From: Bordetella parapertussis
Lineage (GTDB): Bacteria > Pseudomonadota > Gammaproteobacteria > Burkholderiales > Burkholderiaceae_C
DNA length: 5,620 bases
Reading direction: 5' to 3'
NCBI GenBank assembly: GCA_945871945.1
Contig: CAMBXY010000101.1
Span: forward strand, 1-5,620
The notes below the pieces were generated by a model that worked only from the letters and a program-made list of their open reading frames with translations, was not told the origin of the DNA and searched no databases. Both the position numbers and the translations under genes were made by a program. Of the stretch, positions 1 to 4,998 are shown piece by piece; within the stretch, counting starts at the first letter, position 1; each line of letters starts with the position of its first letter.

Positions 1-5
1 AGAAA

Positions 6-30
6 TTAATTGGAATCTGACCCCAATTAA
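6..30. repeat. Short inverted repeat overlapping the acetoacetyl-CoA synthetase stop codon
   Basis: The arms TTAATTGG (6-13) and CCAATTAA (23-30) are perfect 8-bp reverse complements around a 9-base loop. The minus-strand synthetase gene ends with TAA at 29-27, inside the right arm, so the repeat supplies its stop. Read on the minus strand, the stem is followed by TTTCT, so it could act as a weak, AT-rich terminator. The core GGGGTCAGATTCC on the minus strand resembles, from memory, a short dispersed motif seen near gene ends and IS200/REP-type transposase genes in proteobacteria. That link is recollection only. No transposase is visible here. Confidence 0.6.
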
Positions 31-2105
31 CTTAAATGCCGCTGGGCCATGGCCACATACCAGTCCAAGCAGCCGGGGTTGGCCATGGCGTCTTTGTTCA
101 GCACTTTCTCAAGCGGCTGGCCGAGCATCAGCTTCTTGATGGGCAGCTCTTGTTTTTTGCCGGACAGGGTGCGTGGGATTTCTGCCACTTGAAACATCTC
201 GTCGGGCACAAAGCGAGGGCTGAGCGCGGTACGAATCGCGCCGCTCAAGCGCTGGCGCAAAGCATCGTCAAGGGTCACCCCTTCACGCAACACCACAAAC
301 AACGGCATGTAACTGTCTTTGCCCAAATATTCCAAATCCACCACCATGCTGTCGAGCACCTCGGGCAGGGCTTCAACCGCGCTGTACAGCTCGCTGGTGC
401 CCATGCGCAAACCGTGGCGGTTGATGGTGGCGTCACTTCGGCCATAAATGATGGCGCGACCCTCAGGCGTGATCTTCAGCCAGTCGCCGTGTCGCCACAC
501 CGCGCCAGCGTCGGCGCTCAGGTTACCGCCGCCGGGTTGCCGTCCTTGGCCTGGCGGGTAGGTATCGAAATAACTGCCCAAATAGCGTTGGTTCTCGGTG
601 TCGCCCCAAAAGAAGGGAGGCATACACGGCAGGGGTTGGGTCACCACCAACTCGCCCACCTCGTCAATCACGGCTTGCCCTTGCTCGTTCCATGCCTCGA
701 CACTCACGCCCAACAAGCGGCATTGCATTTCGCCCGCCACCATGGGCAGGTCGCGCAAACCACCCACATACGCACCGGCATCGGTGCCGCCAGAAATATT
801 GCACCACCAAATATCGGGCTTGAGGACGCCGGCCTTGGCATACAAATTCTGAAACTGGGTGGTACCCCATTGCTGCACCTCGGCGCTCAGGGGCGAGCCG
901 GTGGTACCCAAGGCGCGCACGGTGTGCAAGCCGTCTATGGCGGACAAATCGACACCCGCTTTCATGCAGTTGGCAAAGTAGGCCGCGCCGCCGCCAAAAA
1001 ATGTCACGCCTTCAAGGGCTGCGTAGCGCCACAACACGCCCCAGTCAGGGCGCTCTTTGGAGCCGCCAGGGTTGCCGTCATAAATCACGCAAGTGGTGCC
1101 GCTGAGCAAACCGCTGAGTTGCGCATTCCACATCACCCAGCCGGTGGAGCTGTACCAAAGAAACTTCTCGCCCCAAGAGTTGGGCGCGTAGCTGCAGGAC
1201 ACGTCGTAATGCAGGTTTTTATGCGCCATGCCGTTGAGCATGGTGCCGCCATGGTCGTGTACCAAGGGCTTGGGCAGACCGGTAGTGCCACTGGAATAGA
1301 CAATCCACAGGGGGTGGTTAAACGGCATCCACAGCGGTTCAAACGCTTGGGTGGCCGCGTCATTGCGCTGCATGATCTGACCCCAGTCGCTGCTGTTGTC
1401 TGGCACGGGCACACCACCCAAATTGCGGTAAATGACCAAATGTTCTACGCTTGGCAAAGCGGCGCGTAATTCACTGACCACGCTGTGGCGCTCCAAGTCT
1501 TTTCCGCCGTAGGTCACGCCATCGATGGCGATCAACACCTTGGGGCTGATTTGCTTGAAGCGGTCGAGCACGGCATTGCTGCCCATGTCGGGGGCGCACA
1601 CGCTCCAAATGCCACCAACGCTGGTCACCGCCAAAAACGCCACCATGGTTTCGGCAATATTGGGCAAGTAAGCGGCCACGCGGTCGCCGGGTGCCACGCC
1701 ATGGGCTTGCAAGTGCAAAGCGAGTGCCGCCACTTGGCGCTTTAATTCGGGCCACGACAGCTCGCGACGTTCTCCTCGCTCATTGCTGCTGATGATGGCG
1801 GCCATCCCTGCGGCATGCGCCGCGTCCACATGACGCAGCACCTGCTGGGCGTAGTTCACCTGCGCGCCCACAAACCAGCGCGCGCCTGGCATGGTGTTGC
1901 GTTCCAAGACACAGCTGTGCGGCGTGGGCGATTGAAGGTCGAGGTAATCCCAAGCCGACTGCCAAAAGTCTTCGATGTGCGTGACCGACCAGCGCCACAG
2001 GTCTTGGTAATCGTCGAAGGTCAATTGGCGATGCTCGGCCAACCATTGTTGGTAAAGGCGCATTTGCGGAACAAAGGGAGGCGAGGCGCTGGCAGAAGAA
2101 TTCAT
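27..2105 (-). CDS. aacS: Acetoacetyl-CoA synthetase (acetoacetate--CoA ligase)
   Basis: This cytosolic enzyme activates acetoacetate with ATP and CoA to acetoacetyl-CoA through an acyl-adenylate, feeding ketone bodies into polyhydroxybutyrate or acetyl-CoA metabolism. The 692-residue product is a complete ANL-superfamily protein. The N-terminal AACS/ACS-type cap covers about residues 14-100. The P-loop YSSGTTGLPKP is at 270-280, with LVHDHGG following. WWCNISGGTDAG, an AACS-like form of the A5 region, is at 433-444. HGDW is at 539-542, the hinge motif GRSDATINRHGLR at 555-567, and the C-terminal SGKKQELPIKK, with the catalytic lysine, at 648-658. It is slightly longer than the roughly 650-670 usual for the family, partly because of a Gly/Pro-rich stretch at 517-535. 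The start is fixed by an in-frame TAG just upstream (2111-2109). The ribosome site is weak, so Met15 is a possible alternative. It is transcribed away from the thioesterase gene across 44 bp. Acetyl- and propionyl-CoA synthetases are less likely, because the motif variants and N-terminus are of AACS type. Confidence 0.95.
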   Translation of the reverse strand: MNSSASASPPFVPQMRLYQQWLAEHRQLTFDDYQDLWRWSVTHIEDFWQSAWDYLDLQSPTPHSCVLERNTMPGARWFVGAQVNYAQQVLRHVDAAHAAGMAAIISSNERGERRELSWPELKRQVAALALHLQAHGVAPGDRVAAYLPNIAETMVAFLAVTSVGGIWSVCAPDMGSNAVLDRFKQISPKVLIAIDGVTYGGKDLERHSVVSELRAALPSVEHLVIYRNLGGVPVPDNSSDWGQIMQRNDAATQAFEPLWMPFNHPLWIVYSSGTTGLPKPLVHDHGGTMLNGMAHKNLHYDVSCSYAPNSWGEKFLWYSSTGWVMWNAQLSGLLSGTTCVIYDGNPGGSKERPDWGVLWRYAALEGVTFFGGGAAYFANCMKAGVDLSAIDGLHTVRALGTTGSPLSAEVQQWGTTQFQNLYAKAGVLKPDIWWCNISGGTDAGAYVGGLRDLPMVAGEMQCRLLGVSVEAWNEQGQAVIDEVGELVVTQPLPCMPPFFWGDTENQRYLGSYFDTYPPGQGRQPGGGNLSADAGAVWRHGDWLKITPEGRAIIYGRSDATINRHGLRMGTSELYSAVEALPEVLDSMVVDLEYLGKDSYMPLFVVLREGVTLDDALRQRLSGAIRTALSPRFVPDEMFQVAEIPRTLSGKKQELPIKKLMLGQPLEKVLNKDAMANPGCLDWYVAMAQRHLS

Positions 2106-2117
2106 GGCTACTAAGAT
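2089..2117 (+). promoter_or_regulatory. Weak candidate promoter for the thioesterase gene
   Basis: CTGGCA (2089-2094, 4/6 to the -35 consensus) and TAAGAT (2112-2117, 4/6 to the -10) are separated by 17 bases, which would give a leader of roughly 25 bases. The -35 lies inside the first codons of the divergent synthetase gene. Some promoter must lie here because the spacer is only 44 bp, but these hexamers are weak. Confidence 0.2.
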
Positions 2118-2127
2118 GTGGCTTTGT

Positions 2128-2156
2128 TTTAAATGAGAACCGCATTGTCATGGCAA
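2128..2156 (-). promoter_or_regulatory. Candidate sigma70 promoter for acetoacetyl-CoA synthetase
   Basis: On the minus strand TTGCCA (2156-2151, 5/6 to the -35 consensus) is followed after 17 bases by TTTAAA (2133-2128, 4/6 to the -10). Transcription would begin near 2121, leaving a leader of about 15 bases before the ATG at 2105. The -35 element overlaps the start codon of the divergent thioesterase gene. The spacing is ideal, but the call is by eye only. Confidence 0.4.
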
Positions 2157-2572
2157 TTTGGACCAAACCCATCAGCACCGAGATACTGACCACCACGCAC
2201 ATTGCCACCGCTGCCGAACGGCTGGGCATAGAGTTCATTGAAGTTGGCCCCGACTTCATACGCGGGCGCATTCCGGTCGACGAGCGCACCAAGCAGCCTT
2301 ATGGCGTGATTCATGGCGGCTCCAGCGTCATGCTGGCCGAGACACTGGGCTCGTGCGGCGCTTTTTACGCTTGCCCGCCCGATCACCGCGCTGTCGGCTT
2401 GGACATCAACGCCAACCATATCCGCGGCGTGGCTGAGGGCTGGGTCCATGGCATTGCGCGTCCTGTGCACATTGGGCGCAGCACGCAAGTCTGGCAAATC
2501 GACATGAACGACGACCAAGGCCGCATAACTTGCGTGTCGCGCCTGACCTTGTCGGTGTTGGCGCCGCGCTAG
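2150..2572 (+). CDS. Hotdog-fold acyl-CoA thioesterase, MenI/YdiI (PaaI-like) type
   Basis: This 140-residue protein is a single hotdog domain that hydrolyses an acyl-CoA thioester to the free acid and CoA, normally as a cytosolic tetramer. It aligns by eye along its whole length with E. coli YdiI (MenI): [28 protein letters not shown] in YdiI corresponds to residues 41-68 here. Gln49, His55 (in IHGG) and Glu64 (in LAET) match the YdiI active-site residues Gln48, His54 and Glu63. The later GLDINANH and QVWQIDM segments also match. MenI acts on 1,4-dihydroxy-2-naphthoyl-CoA. Burkholderiales generally use ubiquinone, so the substrate here is more likely an aryl- or acyl-CoA from catabolism, and I give no symbol. 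The ATG is preceded by a poor Shine-Dalgarno site (GAGAA near 2135). It is divergent from acetoacetyl-CoA synthetase, which makes an acyl-CoA, and convergent with the DUF333 gene. Confidence 0.9.
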   Translation: MAIWTKPISTEILTTTHIATAAERLGIEFIEVGPDFIRGRIPVDERTKQPYGVIHGGSSVMLAETLGSCGAFYACPPDHRAVGLDINANHIRGVAEGWVHGIARPVHIGRSTQVWQIDMNDDQGRITCVSRLTLSVLAPR

Positions 2573-2579
2573 GGCAGCT

Positions 2580-2837
2580 TCAGTCGCGCGGCCGCTCAGG
2601 CGTGGCCGAAACCTTGGGGGTGACGCCAGGTTCTTTTTCTTTGACAGGGGCCGAGGGGGCGGCGACACACTCGCCTCGAAAGAAAACCCATTCCTCACAG
2701 ACCAGCCCAGACGGCAAGCTGCACATGCCTTGCTCGCCTTTGTCGGTTTGCACAAAGCTCAGCGTGCCGCCCGCCCGCGTGCAAGCGGCAGATGCAGGGT
2801 TGGCCATGGCCAATAAAAGCGCAAGTTCGTTCAACAT
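2580..2837 (-). CDS. Small DUF333-domain protein (COG3042-like), probably exported
   Basis: The 85-residue product carries the DUF333 pattern: MANPASAAC at residues 11-19, then a Gly-Gly pair, Cys39 followed by LPSG, and CEEWVFFRGEC at 47-57. This resembles E. coli YoaF and other proteins once labelled putative hemolysins. The function of the family is not established. The four cysteines (19, 39, 47, 57) suit two disulfides in the periplasm. The tail from 58 to 85 is rich in Pro, Lys and Glu and looks disordered. The start ATG has a good site, AAAGG (2849-2845), 7 bases upstream and overlapping the stop of the adenosyltransferase gene 10 bases away, so the two are probably co-transcribed and translationally coupled. 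The first ten residues are hydrophobic but lack the usual basic n-region and are short for a signal peptide. An upstream in-frame CTG (2861-2859) would add LKTLKGRH. Confidence 0.75.
   Translation of the reverse strand: MLNELALLLAMANPASAACTRAGGTLSFVQTDKGEQGMCSLPSGLVCEEWVFFRGECVAAPSAPVKEKEPGVTPKVSATPERPRD
2610..2642 (+). terminator. Possible rho-independent terminator for the thioesterase gene
   Basis: AACCTTGG (2610-2617) pairs with CCAGGTT (2626-2632), with one bulged T and an 8-base loop. A T-rich tract, CTTTTTCTTT (2633-2642), follows at once. It lies 38 bases beyond the thioesterase stop and inside the antisense coding strand of the DUF333 gene, around its residues 66-76. The stem is short and imperfect, so the call is tentative. 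Confidence 0.35.
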
Positions 2838-2844
2838 ATGGCGG

Positions 2845-2849
2845 CCTTT
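2845..2849 (-). promoter_or_regulatory. Ribosome binding site of the DUF333 gene, overlapping the upstream stop codon
   Basis: Minus-strand AAAGG (2849-2845) sits 7 bases before the ATG at 2837. It overlaps the TAA (2850-2848) of the adenosyltransferase gene. This supports both the ATG start and translational coupling. Confidence 0.6.
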
Positions 2850-3414
2850 AAGGGTTTTCAGCTGCGGCTAAGCGCTGGCTTTTCCAGTACACATCGTCGC
2901 CGCCGTTCATTCGGTTGAGCACACGTGCCAAGACAAACATCAGGTCGGATAAACGGTTAAGGTATTGGCGCGGGGTGTCATTCAACGCCTCTTCTGCGCC
3001 CAGCGCCACCACCGCGCGCTCGGCTCGGCGGGCCACGGTGCGGCAAACGTGCGCCACAGATGCTGCGCGGCCACCAGCGGGCAAAATGAATTCTTGCAAT
3101 TTGGGCAAGGTCGCGTTGTGCTCGGCCAAAGCCACATCCAGCGCCAACACCGCCTCGGCTTTGAGCAACTCAAAACCCGGAATACTGAGCTCGCCGCCCA
3201 AGTTGAACAACTGGTGCTGCACCTCTACCAACAAGGCGCGCACGGGCGCGGGCATGTCTTCACACAGCAAAACACCTATATGCGAGTTGAGCTCATCAAC
3301 CTCGCCCATGGCATGAACCCGCAAACTGTTTTTGCTGACCCGGCGGTTGTCGCCCAAGCCAGTGGTGCCATCGTCGCCGGTGCGCGTGGTGATTTGTGTG
3401 AGTCGGTTAGCCAT
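2848..3414 (-). CDS. pduO: PduO-type ATP:cob(I)alamin adenosyltransferase
   Basis: The 188-residue enzyme transfers the 5'-deoxyadenosyl group of ATP to cob(I)alamin, making adenosylcobalamin for mutases such as methylmalonyl-CoA mutase. It is expected to be a cytosolic trimer of five-helix bundles. Diagnostic PduO/MMAB motifs are in order: TRTGDDGTTGLG (10-21, ATP phosphate binding), VDELNSHIG (39-47), FILPAGG (109-115), CRTVARRAER (124-133) and YLNRLSDLMFVLAR (151-164). Asp40, Phe109, the arginines of 125-133 and Asn153 correspond to ATP- or corrin-contacting positions known in the family. The length is typical and the gene is intact. The start ATG has AAAGGA (3428-3423) 8 bases upstream. 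No clear promoter is visible; TTCGCA/GACAAT, 18 bases apart on the minus strand of the 3415-3527 spacer, is a weak candidate. The downstream DUF333 gene seems to share its transcript. It is unrelated in fold to the CobA/BtuR type. No B12-dependent enzyme gene is in the window. Confidence 0.96.
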   Translation of the reverse strand: MANRLTQITTRTGDDGTTGLGDNRRVSKNSLRVHAMGEVDELNSHIGVLLCEDMPAPVRALLVEVQHQLFNLGGELSIPGFELLKAEAVLALDVALAEHNATLPKLQEFILPAGGRAASVAHVCRTVARRAERAVVALGAEEALNDTPRQYLNRLSDLMFVLARVLNRMNGGDDVYWKSQRLAAAENP

Positions 3415-3422
3415 GTTTTCTG

Positions 3423-3428
3423 TCCTTT
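3423..3428 (-). promoter_or_regulatory. Ribosome binding site of the adenosyltransferase gene
   Basis: AAAGGA on the minus strand lies 8 bases before the ATG at 3414. It supports that start. Confidence 0.65.
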
Positions 3429-3471
3429 AGTTTGGCGATATTGTCTCAGGCATTGCGCTTGCCTGCGAACC

Positions 3472-3502
3472 TTGACGCCGCCCGCACAATGCTGCTTAGA
3501 AT
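3472..3502 (+). promoter_or_regulatory. Candidate sigma70 promoter of the FAD-linked dehydrogenase
   Basis: TTGACG (3472-3477, 5/6 to the -35 consensus) and TAGAAT (3497-3502, 5/6 to the -10) are 19 bases apart, slightly longer than ideal. Transcription would start near 3509, giving a leader of about 19 bases that contains the AAGGAG site. This agrees with the 3528 start and rules out the upstream in-frame TTG at 3432 for this transcript. Confidence 0.45.
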
Positions 3503-3513
3503 GCGAAACGCCC

Positions 3514-3519
3514 AAGGAG
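3514..3519 (+). promoter_or_regulatory. Strong Shine-Dalgarno site fixing the dehydrogenase start
   Basis: AAGGAG lies 8 bases before ATG 3528. The open frame extends back to a TTG at 3432, but nothing like this site precedes that codon, so 3528 is the chosen start. Confidence 0.8.
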
Positions 3520-3527
3520 ACGCCGAC

Positions 3528-4955
3528 ATGAATGCACCCTCTTCCGTCCAACACCTGATTCCCGAAGTGAACCAACGCGAAGTGCCGCCTGCGTTGATTG
3601 CCGAATTGAAGGCCCACTTCGGCGAGCGCTGCAGCACCGCGCTGGTGGTGCGTGAGCAGCATGGTCGTGACGAGTCTGCCTACACCACCGTGCCGCCACC
3701 GGCCGCTGTGGTGTTTGCCCAGAGTACCGACGATGTGGCGCAAACCGTTCGCATGGCCGCTGCCTACAAAGTGCCCATCATTCCGTTTGGCGTAGGTACC
3801 TCGCTGGAAGGCCATTTACTGGCGGTGCAAGGCGGTATCAGTATCGATTTAGGCCGTATGAACAAAGTGCTGGCCATCAACCCCGAAGACCTGACGGTGA
3901 CTGTGCAAGCGGGGGTGACACGCAAACAAGTCAATGAAGAGGTGAAAAGCACGGGCTTGTTTTTCCCTATAGACCCCGGTGCAGACGCCACCATCGGCGG
4001 CATGAGCGCGACACGCGCCAGCGGCACCAACGCAGTGCGCTACGGCACCATGCGCGAAAACGTTTTGGGACTGGAAGTCGTTACCGCTAGCGGCGAAGTC
4101 ATTCGCACGGGCACGCGCGCACGCAAGTCTTCGGCTGGCTACGACCTCACGCGTTTGATGGTGGGCAGCGAAGGCACGTTGGGCGTCATCACCGAAATCA
4201 CTTTGAAGCTCTACCCCTTGCCCGAAGCCGTCTCGGCGGCCACTTGCTCCTTCCCCAGCATCGAAGCCGCTGTGCGCACCACCATTCAAATCATCCAAAT
4301 GGGCATACCGATTGCCCGCGTGGAGTTGATTGATGCGAATGCGGTGCGCATGGTCAACGCCCACTCCAAGCTGACCTTGCCTGAGCAGCCCATGCTGCTC
4401 ATGGAGTTTCACGGCTCGCCCGCCAGCGTGAAAGAGCAAGCCGAAACCGTGCAAGACATCGCCAACGATTTTGATGGTCATGCGTTTGAATGGGCCACCA
4501 CCCCCGAAGAGCGCACCCGTTTATGGACAGCGCGTCACAACGCCTACTTTGCGGGTATGCAAAGCCGCGCCGGTTGCCGCGTCATCAGCACCGATACCTG
4601 TGTGCCTATTTCACGCTTGGCCGATTGCTTGCTGGACTCGGTTACCGAAGTAGACAAGTCTGGCATTCCGTATTTTCTGGTGGGCCATGTGGGCGACGGC
4701 AACTTCCATTTTGGCTATTTGATTGACCCCAACAGCGCCCAAGAGCGCGCCACCGCCGAGGACCTGAACAACAAATTGGTTGCACGCGCCTTGTCTTTGG
4801 AAGGCACGTGCACCGGCGAGCACGGTATTGGTTTGCACAAAATGGATTTTTTGGTCACCGAAGCCGGTGCGGGCGCTGTCGCCATGATGCGCACCATCAA
4901 GCACGCGCTGGACCCGAACAACATCATGAACCCGGGCAAGGTGTTTTTGTACTGA
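3528..4955 (+). CDS. FAD-linked D-lactate (D-2-hydroxyacid) dehydrogenase, GlcD/DLD family
   Basis: The 475-residue flavoprotein probably oxidises D-lactate or a related D-2-hydroxyacid to the 2-oxoacid, passing electrons to a cytochrome or quinone acceptor. The PCMH-type FAD-binding domain spans about residues 57-233, with PFGVGTSLEGH (86-96), DPGADATIGGM (149-159), a Gly-rich segment and GSEGTLGVIT (213-222). The FAD-oxidase C domain spans about 236-474, with GHVGDGNFH (386-394), EGTCTGEHGIG (425-435) and NPGK (468-471). By analogy with the human D-2-hydroxyglutarate and D-lactate enzymes, His387, His394 and Glu431 should bind a divalent metal, and His432 should act as base. The SLEGH form of the FAD motif is nearest to D-lactate dehydrogenase (cytochrome) of the yeast DLD1 type, rather than GlcD. 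There is no GlcE/GlcF partner here, no signal peptide and no membrane segment. The exact substrate cannot be read from sequence; D-2-hydroxyglutarate or glycolate remain possible. The gene is divergent from the adenosyltransferase and convergent with the ABC gene. Confidence 0.92.
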   Translation: MNAPSSVQHLIPEVNQREVPPALIAELKAHFGERCSTALVVREQHGRDESAYTTVPPPAAVVFAQSTDDVAQTVRMAAAYKVPIIPFGVGTSLEGHLLAVQGGISIDLGRMNKVLAINPEDLTVTVQAGVTRKQVNEEVKSTGLFFPIDPGADATIGGMSATRASGTNAVRYGTMRENVLGLEVVTASGEVIRTGTRARKSSAGYDLTRLMVGSEGTLGVITEITLKLYPLPEAVSAATCSFPSIEAAVRTTIQIIQMGIPIARVELIDANAVRMVNAHSKLTLPEQPMLLMEFHGSPASVKEQAETVQDIANDFDGHAFEWATTPEERTRLWTARHNAYFAGMQSRAGCRVISTDTCVPISRLADCLLDSVTEVDKSGIPYFLVGHVGDGNFHFGYLIDPNSAQERATAEDLNNKLVARALSLEGTCTGEHGIGLHKMDFLVTEAGAGAVAMMRTIKHALDPNNIMNPGKVFLY

Positions 4956-4965
4956 GGCTTCTAGG

Positions 4966-4983
4966 TAATGTCAGGCGACATTA
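4966..4983. other. Perfect stem-loop in the convergent intergenic region
   Basis: TAATGTC (4966-4972) and GACATTA (4977-4983) are a perfect 7-bp inverted repeat with loop AGGC. It starts 11 bases after the dehydrogenase stop and ends before the stop of the opposing ABC gene. No T tract follows on either strand, so it is not a standard intrinsic terminator. A role in 3'-end protection or bidirectional termination is inference. Confidence 0.6.
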
Positions 4984-4998
4984 AGCGGCATTAAGCGG
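4979..4998. repeat. Two tandem copies of a 10-bp unit at the ABC gene stop
   Basis: CATTAAGCGG occurs at 4979-4988 and again, without a gap, at 4989-4998. The ABC gene's TAA (4993-4991) falls in the second copy, and the first copy overlaps the right arm of the neighbouring stem-loop. This looks like a local slippage duplication at a gene end. Confidence 0.8.

Noticed and set aside
1373..1384. Second occurrence of ATCTGACCCCA, matching the core of the inverted repeat at the left edge
   Set aside because: It lies in the middle of synthetase coding sequence (residues around DWGQIM), has no inverted arms, and is likely chance.
36..1469. Long plus-strand open frame of 477 codons opposite the synthetase
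   Set aside because: It is antisense to a gene with full-length family motifs, has composition typical of a shadow frame (rich in His, Gly, Ala and Gln), and shows no recognisable domain.
2129..2755. Minus-strand open frame of 208 codons across the thioesterase gene
   Set aside because: It overlaps both the thioesterase and the DUF333 gene in another frame and shows no family motif.
2530..2871. Plus-strand open frame of 113 codons opposite the DUF333 gene
   Set aside because: The opposite strand has the conserved DUF333 cysteine pattern and a ribosome site; this frame has neither.
2965..3531. Plus-strand open frame opposite the adenosyltransferase
   Set aside because: It is a shadow of a gene with unmistakable PduO-type motifs.
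3849..4481. Minus-strand open frame of 210 codons inside the dehydrogenase
   Set aside because: It is antisense to the FAD domain, has no motif or ribosome site, and has shadow-like composition.
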